Below the pieces are notes generated by a model, which saw only the letters and a program-made list of their open reading frames with translations, was not told the origin of the DNA and searched no databases. The translations under genes were made by a program, and so were the position numbers. A DNA stretch of 64,000 bases from Brevibacterium iodinum ATCC 49514 (GTDB taxonomy: Bacteria; Actinomycetota; Actinomycetes; Actinomycetales; Brevibacteriaceae), in contig NZ_FXYX01000002.1 of the NCBI RefSeq assembly GCF_900169265.1, forward strand, positions 1 through 64,000, written 5' to 3'. Below, one piece after another: positions 53,890-63,179 of the stretch (position 1 is the first letter of the stretch; every line of letters begins with the position of its first letter).

Positions 53890-54231
53890 ATGAGCGAACG
53901 CAGTCTCCGCGGAACACAGTTGGGCTCGCGCAGCCTCGAAACCGAAGAGGGCGTCGAGCCGGCACCCCGCCAGATGGTCGAATTCGAATGCGAAGACGGG
54001 ACCCGTTTCAAGGTGCCGTTCTCCATCGAAGCCGAAGTCCCCTCGACCTGGGATTCGGGAATCCACGGCATCGGTGTCCGCGTCGGAGTCAACGAACCCG
54101 ATGGCGAACCCGTCAAGCATGTGCGTTCCCACTGGGACATGCTCCTGGAACGCCGATCCTTCGACGAACTCCAGGTGCTCCTCGACGAGCGCCTCGCAAT
54201 CCGTCGCGGTGAGGTTCCGGCTCAGAGCTGA
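53890..54231 (+). CDS. rbpA: RNA polymerase-binding protein RbpA
   Basis: 113 residues from the ATG at 53890 (GGAAGG upstream). Family sequence: MSERSLRGTQLGSRSLETEEGVEPAPRQMVEFEC, GTRFKVPFSIEAEVPSTWD, and the sigma-interacting C-terminus KHVRSHWDMLLERRSFDELQVLLDERL. It binds sigma-A/HrdB-type sigma factors and RNA polymerase, stabilises open complexes and is actinobacteria-specific. It is followed by a hairpin and then the repeated palindrome. Confidence 0.97.
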   Translation: MSERSLRGTQLGSRSLETEEGVEPAPRQMVEFECEDGTRFKVPFSIEAEVPSTWDSGIHGIGVRVGVNEPDGEPVKHVRSHWDMLLERRSFDELQVLLDERLAIRRGEVPAQS

Positions 54232-54251
54232 ATCAGCCGCAACAGGAACCC

Positions 54252-54287
54252 ATAAGGGGTGCAGGTCAACCGACCTGCACCCCTTAT
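54252..54287. terminator. Terminator after rbpA
   Basis: A 16-bp perfect stem (54252-54267 with 54272-54287) and an AACC loop, 20 nt after the rbpA stop. It ends with TTATT on the plus strand. Confidence 0.85.
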
Positions 54288-54291
54288 TGCT

Positions 54292-54343
54292 ACCTGACGG
54301 CGGCCCAGCAACCTCGCGCGAGGTTGCTGGGCCGCCGTCAGGT
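54292..54343. repeat. Perfect 52-bp palindrome, second copy of the repeat at 228
   Basis: The 25-bp arms (54292-54316 and 54319-54343) are exact reverse complements around a CG centre, and further pairing extends outward. The second arm also occurs at 228-254, next to an IS3 end. Here it sits 4 bp after the rbpA terminator and 15 bp before the end of the convergent mannosyltransferase gene, so it may serve as that gene's terminator. Confidence 0.85.
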
Positions 54344-54358
54344 AGTAAGAGGGGTTGG

Positions 54359-55117
54359 TTAGGTGGTGGGGCTGGAGCGGGTCAGCAGACGGCGCAGCTG
54401 ACTGCGGCGGCGGGTCAGGCCCCAGCCGGCGACCTTCGTGAACGCCTCGGAGATGATCGAGCCGCTCATCTTTGATTCGCCGAGCTCGCGTTCGACGAAG
54501 ACGATGGGCACCTCGGCGACACGGAATCCGGCCTCCACGGTCCGGTAGGTCATGTCGATCTGGAAGCAGTATCCCTGCGACTGCACACCGGAGAGATCGA
54601 GTGCCTCGAGCACAGCGCGGTTGTACGCGCGGAAACCGGCAGTCGCATCTTTGACTCCCAAACCCATGACAGCGTTGACGTAGACATTCGCGCCGCGGGA
54701 GAGGAAATATCTCGACTTCGGCCAGTCGACGACCTCGCCGCCTGGCACCCACCGTGAGCCGATGATGAGGTCCCCTCGCCTTTCTGCCGCGGCATCGAGC
54801 AGCTGCCCCAGGTCGAGTGAGCGGTGGGAGCCGTCGGCATCGAACTCGCAGATGATCTCGTAGTCGCGGTCCAATGCCCATTCGAATCCAGCGATATAGG
54901 CCATTCCGAGGCCCGACTTCTCGCTGCGGTGGAGGACGTTGATGCGGGGATCCTGCTCAGCCTGCTCATCGGCCCACTCGCCAGTTCCATCGGGAGAGCT
55001 GTCGTCGACGATGAGGACGTCGACTTCGGGCTGCTGTTCGAACAGTCCGGCCAATGTCACGGGGAGGGCGAGACGTTCGTTGAAGGTGGGGATGACGACA
55101 AGAATCTTGGAAAGCAC
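54359..55117 (-). CDS. ppm1: Polyprenol monophosphomannose synthase
   Basis: 252 residues from the GTG at 55117. The GT2 fold reads ILVVIPTFNERLALP, VLIVDDSSPDGTGEWAD, then CEFDADGSHRSLDLGQLL (DxD), GSRWVPGGEVVDWPKSRYFLSRGANVYVN, and ATAGFRAYNRAVLE. This is the DPM1/Ppm1 synthase domain without the acyltransferase half. It makes polyprenyl-phosphate-mannose for lipoglycans and protein mannosylation. TATCGT lies 7 nt before the GTG, suggesting a leaderless mRNA. A nearby GTG at 55126 is possible. Confidence 0.93.
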   Translation of the reverse strand: MLSKILVVIPTFNERLALPVTLAGLFEQQPEVDVLIVDDSSPDGTGEWADEQAEQDPRINVLHRSEKSGLGMAYIAGFEWALDRDYEIICEFDADGSHRSLDLGQLLDAAAERRGDLIIGSRWVPGGEVVDWPKSRYFLSRGANVYVNAVMGLGVKDATAGFRAYNRAVLEALDLSGVQSQGYCFQIDMTYRTVEAGFRVAEVPIVFVERELGESKMSGSIISEAFTKVAGWGLTRRRSQLRRLLTRSSPTT

Positions 55118-55393
55118 GGACTCCACGATACGGGAAACTCGCCCCAGACAATGAGTCGACACCCCCGCCTTCGGACCACGCTGCCGCAGCAGCGAGTTAT
55201 CTATTGACGGGAGTGCCGACTCCATCCCACGTCAAGCGGAATGTTCACGTCGAATCTAGTGGCCGCCGGAGACTTTGCAAAATCGCTGTGACCTGGGCTG
55301 ATGGCTGAAACTGCAGGTCAGAGGCTTAATTAGAAACCGAAATTTTCAGTCTATCGGCGTGTCGGCTGGACAGGCCGAAGCATCGGTTTCAGA

Positions 55394-56326
55394 TCAGAGT
55401 TCCACCCGGGTGGGCAGTGCCACATCGGGAGACAATTCGGGCAGCCCCGGTGTACCCGACCGCGGATCGGTGCTCCAGGCTGCGACGCGCGGGTCGGCGA
55501 CCTGGACGACGAGCCGTTCGACCTTCCAGCGCACGATATCGGCATCGGCACCGGGGGCGAGCACTCCGCCTTCGGGATTGCCAGCCGCACGGTGGGCGAA
55601 GCGGGTCGCAGCGTTGAAGGCCGCACGGGCGCCGATTCCTCCGTCGCCGACGACGGCATCCCGCACTCCTGCCCAAGGCGAGGTCTCGGAATGGCTGAAG
55701 GACACCTGCGCCCCTGCTGCGAGCAGCTGAGCCAACGGCTGCGGGCGAGCCGGGTCGAGGGTGATGGCGATTCCGCTGCGACCGAGGGCTTCGACCTGAT
55801 CGTCCGGAACGGCGAAGTCCAGGCGCAGACGGTACCCGTGGCGTTGGGCATGAGCGGCATCGGCCCGCAGGGTCTCGAGCACCTCGGTGAGCTGGTCGTC
55901 CGATGCGACGAGGATGAAGAGGCTCAGTGCCGGCAGCTCCTCGAGTCCGAGCAGGTCAGCGGCGGTGATCGAGGCGCGACGGGTCCCGGCAGAACCGGAG
56001 TCCAGCTGCGGGTAGTCGACGATCGACAGCGCTTCCGGGGCGTCGGCGGCGAAGCGGGCGACCGCCTCGGCGGTGCCGATCGCGTGCACATGGGTGAACC
56101 CCTGTGCGTACAGGTCGGCGGCCGACGGGGCCGAGTCGTCCACGATCAGCCCGGCATGGACGAAGCCCGGGGTGAGGAAGTCCTCACCGAGGTCGATCGC
56201 CTCCGGGTCCAGAGCCTTGGCCGCTTCATCGGAACCGATGAACGAGACCTTCCCGTCCGCAGATCCCAGCGCCGTCGCAAACGGGTCGACACTGCTGTAA
56301 ACATCTCCACCAAAGTACATAGTCAC
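55394..56326 (-). CDS. Amidohydrolase-like protein lacking metal ligands
   Basis: 310 residues from a GTG at 56326 (ATG two codons later). The outline is that of amidohydrolases: an N-terminal beta segment, ending EDFLTPGFVHAGLIV where the catalytic family has PGFVDxHxH, and a C-terminal HRAAGNPEGGVLAPGADADIVRWKVERLVVQVADPRVAAWSTDPRSGTPGLPEL. The HxH pair and the later metal ligands are not evident, so it is probably not a metal hydrolase. TAGCCT lies 7 nt before the GTG (leaderless type). It is divergent from the nuclease fusion. Confidence 0.75.
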   Translation of the reverse strand: MTMYFGGDVYSSVDPFATALGSADGKVSFIGSDEAAKALDPEAIDLGEDFLTPGFVHAGLIVDDSAPSAADLYAQGFTHVHAIGTAEAVARFAADAPEALSIVDYPQLDSGSAGTRRASITAADLLGLEELPALSLFILVASDDQLTEVLETLRADAAHAQRHGYRLRLDFAVPDDQVEALGRSGIAITLDPARPQPLAQLLAAGAQVSFSHSETSPWAGVRDAVVGDGGIGARAAFNAATRFAHRAAGNPEGGVLAPGADADIVRWKVERLVVQVADPRVAAWSTDPRSGTPGLPELSPDVALPTRVEL

Positions 56327-56396
56327 AGCCGACAGGCTACACCGTCGGCCGTTGCGGCTACACCTGTGTCAGAAGGGTCGGGTATCGTCACCTGAT

Positions 56397-58100
56397 GTGA
56401 AGCCCTTGGTTCTGCTCGATACTCCAGCCCTGTACTACCGCGCCTTCTATTCGGTGCCGGATTCGATCGTCAACGCCGACGGTCACCCGGTCAACGCCGT
56501 TCGAGGGGTCCTCGACACCGTCGCCCAGATGGTGCGCCGGTTCGACACCGATCGTGTGATCGCGACGATGGACGCGGATTGGCGTCCGGCCTTCCGCACC
56601 GCGATCATGCCCGAGTACAAGGCGGCACGTGTTAAGGACGAGGAAGCCGGCACGGAGATCCCACCGGAGCTGGCCGTGCAGCTGCCGATCATGAACCGCG
56701 TCCTCACGGCCGCGGGGATTCCCATCGCCGAGGTGGCCGGAACCGAAGCCGATGACGTCATCGCCACGATGGCCGCCCAGTCGAGGACCCCTGTGGTCAT
56801 CGTCTCCCCCGACCGCGATCTGTTGGCTCTGCTCGACTCGTCCGCCGAAGTCAGCGTACTGCGCCCTCGGAAAGGCGGCGAGTGGGAAGCCCTGGCGCAG
56901 ACCGACCTGCCGACGGCCTACGGAGTGCCCGACGGCGCCCGCTATCGCGAGCTCGCCGCTCTGCGCGGCGATCCTTCCGACGGGCTTCCCGGCGCACCTG
57001 GCATCGGGGAGAAGACCGCCGCGACCCTGCTGGAGAACTTCGGCTCCCTCGAATCGATCGTGAAGGCCGCCAAGGCCGGGGTGAAGACCGGGGGGCTCAG
57101 TCCCAGGCGAGCCGCAACGATCATCGAGGTCGAGGAGAGTCTGTACAAGACTCTGGAGGTTATGCGCTGCCTGACCGATGTCGATCACGGCATCGACCTC
57201 GACACCGTCCCGCACAGCTTCGACCGCGACGCGGTCGAAGCTGCGGCCGAGGGGCAGAACATCCGCCGCTCCGTCGACAATCTCATTGGTGCTCTCGAAT
57301 CCGTGTCGGGGACCGCCGGTGCGGCATCTGCACACTCCGCGGCACCTGGGCGCACCGCAACGGCGTCCGCGTCACCCGAGTCTGCCGAGTCAGCTGAGTC
57401 GACACCCCGGAGCGGGAACGCCGGTTCGTGGGCTCAGTCTCGGCTCGTCGGCTTCGACCTCGAGACCACCGGAGTCGAACCGGCCACTGCCCGCATCGTC
57501 ACCGCCGCCTTCGTCGACGCTGCGGATCATGTGCGCACGTGGCTGGCCGATCCGGGCATCGAGATTCCCGAATCGGCGCGGGCGGTCCACGGCATCACCA
57601 CCGAATTCGCTCAGGCCAACGGAGCGGCCGCCACCCAGGTCATCAGCGAGCTGTGCGCAGAATTCGCCGCGCTGAGAGAAGAGGGCGCCATCATCGTGGG
57701 GCACAACGTCGTCTACGACCTCAGTGTGATGGCCACCGAGGTGGCCCGCCACCGCCCGGACATCGATTTCCCCTCGATCATCCCAACGATCGTCGACACC
57801 TTCGTCGTCGACAAGCACATCGATCCCTACCGCAAGGGCAAACGGACGCTCATCGAGACGGCGAAGACCTACCGAGTCGAACTCCTCGACGCCCATGATG
57901 CTGCCGCCGACGCTCTGGCCGCTCTGGACATTTCCCGAGCATTGGCCGAAAAGTCGACGGAAATCTCCGCGATGAGCAACGATGAGATCATGGCCGCACA
58001 GGCCGATTGGAAGCGGTCACAGGCGGCAGGGCTGCAGGCCTGGCTGCGGAAGAAGGGCAACGCCGAAGCCGTCGTCGACGGTTCGTGGCCCATGTCCTGA
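56397..58100 (+). CDS. Fusion of a 5'-3' exonuclease (FEN type) and a DEDDh 3'-5' exonuclease
   Basis: 567 residues from the GTG at 56397. The N-terminal part (1 to about 295) is a PolA-type 5' nuclease: D8 (LLDTPALYYRAFY), MDADWRPAFRTAIMPEYKAAR, EADD at 117-120, SPDRD at 137-141, and GDPSDGLPG with the helix-hairpin-helix that follows. A Ser/Ala/Glu-rich linker runs from about 305 to 345. The C-terminal DnaQ-like domain has D354 and E356 (FDLETTG), D441 (HNVVYDLSV), H500 and D505 (AHDAAAD), ending WLRKKGNAEAVVDGSWPM. Both active sites look complete. In most actinobacteria these are two separate genes. secA2 follows by 42 nt. Confidence 0.92.
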   Translation: MKPLVLLDTPALYYRAFYSVPDSIVNADGHPVNAVRGVLDTVAQMVRRFDTDRVIATMDADWRPAFRTAIMPEYKAARVKDEEAGTEIPPELAVQLPIMNRVLTAAGIPIAEVAGTEADDVIATMAAQSRTPVVIVSPDRDLLALLDSSAEVSVLRPRKGGEWEALAQTDLPTAYGVPDGARYRELAALRGDPSDGLPGAPGIGEKTAATLLENFGSLESIVKAAKAGVKTGGLSPRRAATIIEVEESLYKTLEVMRCLTDVDHGIDLDTVPHSFDRDAVEAAAEGQNIRRSVDNLIGALESVSGTAGAASAHSAAPGRTATASASPESAESAESTPRSGNAGSWAQSRLVGFDLETTGVEPATARIVTAAFVDAADHVRTWLADPGIEIPESARAVHGITTEFAQANGAAATQVISELCAEFAALREEGAIIVGHNVVYDLSVMATEVARHRPDIDFPSIIPTIVDTFVVDKHIDPYRKGKRTLIETAKTYRVELLDAHDAAADALAALDISRALAEKSTEISAMSNDEIMAAQADWKRSQAAGLQAWLRKKGNAEAVVDGSWPMS

Positions 58101-58142
58101 ACGCTAGACTCGACACCGACGTACAAACGACGAAGGACGACA

Positions 58143-60404
58143 ATGGGATTCTTTTCTCGCCTGCTCAACCGACCCGGCTCTCATGCGGAGAAGACGACAG
58201 GTTGGTTCGAGCGCGCCGTCGACGATCTGGACGCGGCCGGGCGCGAATTCTCCGAGCTCAGCGATGCCGAACTCACGGAGGCTGCCGGCGAGGTCTTCGC
58301 TTCGGGCACCCAGCAGCAGACGCTCATCCGCTACTGCGCTCTGGCGCGCGAAGCCGGTGAGCGGGTTCTGGACGAACGCGCCTATGACACACAGCTTCGC
58401 GGACTCATCGGCCTGCTCCAGGGCAGCATCGTGCAGATGGCCACCGGTGAGGGCAAGACCCTCGTCGGTGCGCTGGCCGCAGCCGGCTACGCACTGCAGG
58501 GGCGACGCGTGCACGTCGTCAGCGTCAACGACTACCTCGCCGTCCGTGACCGCAACTGGATGAAGCCCCTGTTCGACCTCCTCGGAGTGAAGTCAGCCGC
58601 GATCTCCGGTGCGCAGGGCGACGGCGAACGCCGTGAAGCCTATCGCTCCGAGGTCGTCTACGCCTCCGTCACCGAGGTCGGCTTCGATGTCCTCCGTGAC
58701 CGGTTCCTGACAGAGGATGCCGATCAGCGGGTTCCCGAACGCGATGTCGTCATCGTCGATGAAGCCGACTCCGTGCTCATCGACGAAGCGCGTGTGCCGC
58801 TCGTCCTCGCCGGTTCTTCCAGTGTCCAGGACACCGACGCCGCGATCGCAGCGCTCGTGTCCCGGCTCAGCCCGGACACCGACTATGAGGTCAGCGCCGA
58901 CAGGCATGCCGTCTCACTCACCGACGCCGGGGTCGACCGGGTCGAGGAGGAACTCGACGTCGAACTCTTCGGAGAGGACTCCGAGACTCTGGCCGCCGTC
59001 AACTTGGCACTCCACGCCCGGGCGCTGGTCAGACGCGATGTCGACTATCTCGTCGTCGATGGACGGATCAAACTCATCTCCTCGTCGCGAGGCCGCGTCG
59101 CCGAACTCCAGCGCTGGCCGGACGGGCTCCAAGCCGCGGTCGAAGCCAAGGAGAGCCTCGACGCCACCGACAGCGGTGAGATCCTCGATCAGATGACGGT
59201 CGAAGAGCTCATCCACGGCTATCGGACCGTCTGCGGAATGACCGGCACCGCCCTGGCCGTCGGGGACGATCTGCGCGAATTCTATGGGCTGGAGATCGTG
59301 CCCATCGACACGCACCTGCCCGTGATCCGAGTCGACGAACCCGACCGCCTGTTCACCTATCAGGAGTCGAAGGAACGAGCGATCGTCGAAGAGGTCGCCG
59401 ACCATCATGCCCGCAGCCGTCCCGTTCTCATCGGAACCTCCTCGGTGGCCGAGAGCGAGTCGCTGGCCGAACGGCTGACCGAACGCGGAATCGACGTCGC
59501 CGTCCTCAACGCCAAGGACGATTCCCGGGAAGCAGAGATCATCGCGAAAGCCGGTGCACCCGGTGCGGTGACGGTGTCGACACAGATGGCCGGACGCGGA
59601 ACGGACATCCGACTGGCCGACGACGAGGTCGCTGACGCCGGGGGCCTCCTCGTCATCGGTGCCGGTCGCTATCCGTCATCGCGACTCGATGACCAGCTGC
59701 GCGGTCGCGCAGGTCGTCAAGGCGATCCCGGCACGTCCGTGTTCTTCACCAGCCTCGAAGACGAACTGGTCACCAGGGTTCCCGAAATCCAACGCTTCGT
59801 CTCCGAAGGTGATGAGACGGGCCTCATCGAATCCAAGCGCGCGCTCGGCCTCGTCGAACACGCTCAGCGCATCGCTGAGGGACAGAACACCGCACTGCAT
59901 CGTGACACCTGGCGCTTCAATGAGCTCATGGCTAAACAGCGCGAGCTCGTCCTTGAGCGCCGAGCCGAGATCCGCAAAGACGACGAGCCCGTCGAACAGC
60001 TGCGCAAGGAGCTCGGCGACCGTGCCGATGAGATCGCGCAGGACCACTCCGAGGAGCTGCTGGACTCGGTGCTGCGAGAGGTCATGCTCTTCCACCTCGA
60101 CGCGCGTTGGGTCGATCACCTCGCCTTCCTCAACGATTTGCGTGAGGGCATTCACCTGCGCACATTCGCCAGGGAGAAGCCGCACGAGGCGTTCAACACC
60201 GAGTCGATTCGCGTCTTCTCATCGTTCTGGTCCGATGTCATCGACGATTCGAAGTCGACGGTCGAGGAAGCGACGATCACCGATGAGGGAATCGACCTCG
60301 AGTCGCACGGACTCAAACGCCCGTCGTCGACGTGGACCTATCTCACGACGGAGAACGCGTTCGGCTCCGACATCGAGAACATCGTCAAGAAGGTCCGTCG
60401 CTGA
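58143..60404 (+). CDS. secA2: Accessory preprotein translocase ATPase SecA2
   Basis: 753 residues, shorter than SecA1. Walker A is MATGEGKT (99-106) and Walker B DEAD (206-209), followed by SVLIDEAR. ATP-hydrolysis motifs TVCGMTGTA, LIGTSSVAESE, STQMAGRGTDIRL and DDQLRGRAGRQGDPG are present. The C-terminal zinc domain of SecA1 is absent, as expected for SecA2. It exports a subset of proteins with SecYEG. AAGGA precedes the ATG. Confidence 0.96.
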   Translation: MGFFSRLLNRPGSHAEKTTGWFERAVDDLDAAGREFSELSDAELTEAAGEVFASGTQQQTLIRYCALAREAGERVLDERAYDTQLRGLIGLLQGSIVQMATGEGKTLVGALAAAGYALQGRRVHVVSVNDYLAVRDRNWMKPLFDLLGVKSAAISGAQGDGERREAYRSEVVYASVTEVGFDVLRDRFLTEDADQRVPERDVVIVDEADSVLIDEARVPLVLAGSSSVQDTDAAIAALVSRLSPDTDYEVSADRHAVSLTDAGVDRVEEELDVELFGEDSETLAAVNLALHARALVRRDVDYLVVDGRIKLISSSRGRVAELQRWPDGLQAAVEAKESLDATDSGEILDQMTVEELIHGYRTVCGMTGTALAVGDDLREFYGLEIVPIDTHLPVIRVDEPDRLFTYQESKERAIVEEVADHHARSRPVLIGTSSVAESESLAERLTERGIDVAVLNAKDDSREAEIIAKAGAPGAVTVSTQMAGRGTDIRLADDEVADAGGLLVIGAGRYPSSRLDDQLRGRAGRQGDPGTSVFFTSLEDELVTRVPEIQRFVSEGDETGLIESKRALGLVEHAQRIAEGQNTALHRDTWRFNELMAKQRELVLERRAEIRKDDEPVEQLRKELGDRADEIAQDHSEELLDSVLREVMLFHLDARWVDHLAFLNDLREGIHLRTFAREKPHEAFNTESIRVFSSFWSDVIDDSKSTVEEATITDEGIDLESHGLKRPSSTWTYLTTENAFGSDIENIVKKVRR

Positions 60405-60416
60405 GACGATGACGCT

Positions 60417-60450
60417 GCGACTGCGCTCCCCCTGCGGAGAGCGCAGTCGC
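60417..60450. terminator. Convergent hairpin terminator
   Basis: A 12-bp perfect stem (60417-60428 with 60439-60450) and a 10-nt loop, in the 54-bp gap between secA2 and the helicase gene. Confidence 0.75.
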
Positions 60451-60458
60451 GGTGACGG

Positions 60459-63179
60459 TCAGGAGTCGGCGACGACTCCGCGACGAATGGCTTCGATGGT
60501 GCGACGCACACGCACTGCGGTCTCCGCATCGATGACCTCCGCGACCTGACCGAGCAGATCGAGACTCTGCTTGGCCCATCTGACGAAGTCACCGGCGGCG
60601 ATATCGCTGCCCCGCAGTGATTCCGACAGTGTTTTGCCTTCCGTCCACCGGTACATCGGTCTGATCAGCCCACGGTCCGGTTCGTCAGTCGTGGTCAGAG
60701 CATGCTGTTCTTCGAGGTGGAAGAGCCGACGCCAGATCGTCTCCGATTCATCGCAGACAGCCTTGAGGTCGGCGCTCGGAGCCCGATGTGCGGTCAGGGT
60801 GTCCCTGCGCGACTGGAAGACGAAGATCGATGCGAAGGCGGCAAGTTCCGGCTCATTGAGTCGGTCCCACAATCCGGCGCGGATCGTCAGTGCCACCAGG
60901 AGATCCCGTTCGCCGTAGATCCGACGCAGCATCGTCGAGTGCTCGGGATCGAACCCGAGCCCGCGCAGCACATCCTGGACTCGGTCGAACACCAGAGCGA
61001 TCGAGGTGGTGCGGCCTTCGATCCGGGCGATGAGCGAATCGTTCTCCCGGATGAGCTTGTCCGCACGGTTGGCCCATCGGGCGTGGAGTTCCCGGTCCGG
61101 GCAGTCGTGACAGGGATGTGCCCGCATCTGCGCTTGGAGTTCGGCGACAGTGGTGCTCTCCCCCTGATGCTCTCGGGTTGATTCCCAATGGGCTTCCGCA
61201 TCGACCCTGCCGTCGGCAACGGCGGCTTCGAGGATGGACAGCAGCTGCCTGCGGTCGCCTGCCTGCCGGTGGTTGAACTTCTTCGGTACTCGGACGCGCC
61301 CTTGAGAGGCGACGGGTTCGGTCACCTCGTGGGGTCGCAGATGCCACACCTTGCCCTGCTCTGTGAGGACGGTGGGCAGTCGTGAGACTCCGTCCTTGCT
61401 GCTCATCGGAGAGATGATGACTGCGCGTCCGCCGACGCGTTTGGCCGGCATCGTGACGACATCGCCGATCTTGAGAGCGGTGAGGGATTCGACGATGTCG
61501 CGCTGCCTGTTCCGCGACTTCGTCCGGGTCTCCTGCTTCTGGGTGTCCGAGATCGCCCGGCGCAGTCCGGCGTATTCGGAGAAGTCACCGCGGTCGCAGT
61601 GCATGGACTTCTCGTACGCCTCGATCGTGGCTTCGTTCTTGCGCACCTTCCGCGCCAGGCCGACGACGGCCTTATCGGCCTGGAACTGGGCGAAGGAGGT
61701 CTCGAGCACCTTGGCTGCCTCGTCCGAACTCATTCGCGACAGCAGATTCGCCGTCATGTTGTAGGTCGGCCCGAACGCCGAATTCAGTGCGTAGGAGCGG
61801 TTCGAGGCCAAGGCTGCCAGCTCGCTGACCTCGATGGTCGGGTGCCAGACCACAACCGAATGGCCGATGCGGTCGATTCCGCGGCGACCGGCTCGTCCGG
61901 TCAGCTGGGTGTACTCCCCCGGGGTGATCATCACATGTGCTTCGCCGTTGAACTTCACGAGCTTTTCGAGCACGACGGTGCGCGCAGGCATGTTGATGCC
62001 CAGCGCCAGCGTCTCCGTGGCGAAGACGACCTTGATGATTCCCTGCGAGAACAGTTCTTCGACGAGCTGTTTGAACTGCGGGATCATCCCCGCATGGTGC
62101 GCGGCAACTCCGAGCAGCAGACCCTCTCGGAAGGTGTGGTACCCGAGGATGCCGAGGTCTTCGTCGGCGAGATCGTCGCGCAGCGACTCGAGAGCGGCAT
62201 TGACGATCGTCTTCTCCTCCCGAGAGTTCAGATCGGTGCCCGTGCTCAGATACTGTTCGACGGCTTCATCGCAGCCGTTGCGGGAGAAGATGAACATGAT
62301 TGCCGGAAGCATGGCCGCCTCGGCGAGAGATGCCACCACCTGAGTGCGGCTGGGACGGCGGAACCGGGCACGGGTGGCACGTGCGCGCTTCGACCGCGGT
62401 CCCCCGTGTGTGCGAGTGGCGTGGTTGAGTGCCGGATCGATGCGGTCGGAATCGCTGTGCGTGAACAGGTCGTACATCCGGTGGCCGACCAGGACGTGGT
62501 TGACCAGCGGCACCGGCCGGTGAGTCGTGGATACGATCGTCGTCGGTCCCCGGACTTCCCGCAGCCAGGCCCCGAACTCCTCCACATTCGACACCGTCGC
62601 CGACAGAGACACCATCTGCACACGGTCCGGCAGGTGGATGATGACCTCTTCCCACACCGGTCCGCGGAACCGGTCGGCGAGGTAGTGGACTTCGTCGAGG
62701 ACGACGAATCCGAGGTCCGAGAGACCGGACACGTCGTTGTAGAGCATATTGCGCAGCACTTCGGTGGTCATCACAATAATCGGCGCATCGCGGCGGATCG
62801 ACGTGTCGCCGGTGAGCAGCCCGACGTTCTCCGACCCATGGACCTCTGCGAGGTCATTGAACTTCTGATTGCTCAGCGCCTTGATCGGGGTCGTGTAGAA
62901 GACCCGTTTGCCCTCGCCGCGGGCCAACTCCACTGCGAACTCCGCGATGAGCGTCTTGCCGGCTCCCGTCGGCGCTGTGACCAGCACGTCCTCGCCGTCC
63001 TGCAGATGACTGCAGGCTTCGATCTGGAAGTCATCAAGGGCGAACTCGGTGCGCTCCATGAACTGTCCCAAGGGAGTGCGGGCGAATTCCGCGCGCGCCT
63101 TGAAATCGGCATAGGCGGCCGAGGGGCTCAGCGGTTCTTCGGCGGAAGTGTCGGTCGAAAGCGGCGTAGGGTCAGTCAT
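60459..63179 (-). CDS. helY: DEAD/DEVH-box RNA helicase, Ski2/Mtr4-like (HelY)
   Basis: 906 residues. Walker A is APTGAGKT (69-76), the box is DEVH (162-165), motif III SLSATVSN, and motif VI QLTGRAGRRGIDR. The C-terminal DSHCT-type domain with FQSRRDTLTAHRAPSADLKAV is that of actinobacterial HelY, related to Ski2/Mtr4 exosome helicases. It is likely to unwind RNA for degradation. It overlaps tatC by 8 bp. The helY-tatC pairing is conserved (Rv2092c-Rv2093c). Confidence 0.95.
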   Translation of the reverse strand: MTDPTPLSTDTSAEEPLSPSAAYADFKARAEFARTPLGQFMERTEFALDDFQIEACSHLQDGEDVLVTAPTGAGKTLIAEFAVELARGEGKRVFYTTPIKALSNQKFNDLAEVHGSENVGLLTGDTSIRRDAPIIVMTTEVLRNMLYNDVSGLSDLGFVVLDEVHYLADRFRGPVWEEVIIHLPDRVQMVSLSATVSNVEEFGAWLREVRGPTTIVSTTHRPVPLVNHVLVGHRMYDLFTHSDSDRIDPALNHATRTHGGPRSKRARATRARFRRPSRTQVVASLAEAAMLPAIMFIFSRNGCDEAVEQYLSTGTDLNSREEKTIVNAALESLRDDLADEDLGILGYHTFREGLLLGVAAHHAGMIPQFKQLVEELFSQGIIKVVFATETLALGINMPARTVVLEKLVKFNGEAHVMITPGEYTQLTGRAGRRGIDRIGHSVVVWHPTIEVSELAALASNRSYALNSAFGPTYNMTANLLSRMSSDEAAKVLETSFAQFQADKAVVGLARKVRKNEATIEAYEKSMHCDRGDFSEYAGLRRAISDTQKQETRTKSRNRQRDIVESLTALKIGDVVTMPAKRVGGRAVIISPMSSKDGVSRLPTVLTEQGKVWHLRPHEVTEPVASQGRVRVPKKFNHRQAGDRRQLLSILEAAVADGRVDAEAHWESTREHQGESTTVAELQAQMRAHPCHDCPDRELHARWANRADKLIRENDSLIARIEGRTTSIALVFDRVQDVLRGLGFDPEHSTMLRRIYGERDLLVALTIRAGLWDRLNEPELAAFASIFVFQSRRDTLTAHRAPSADLKAVCDESETIWRRLFHLEEQHALTTTDEPDRGLIRPMYRWTEGKTLSESLRGSDIAAGDFVRWAKQSLDLLGQVAEVIDAETAVRVRRTIEAIRRGVVADS

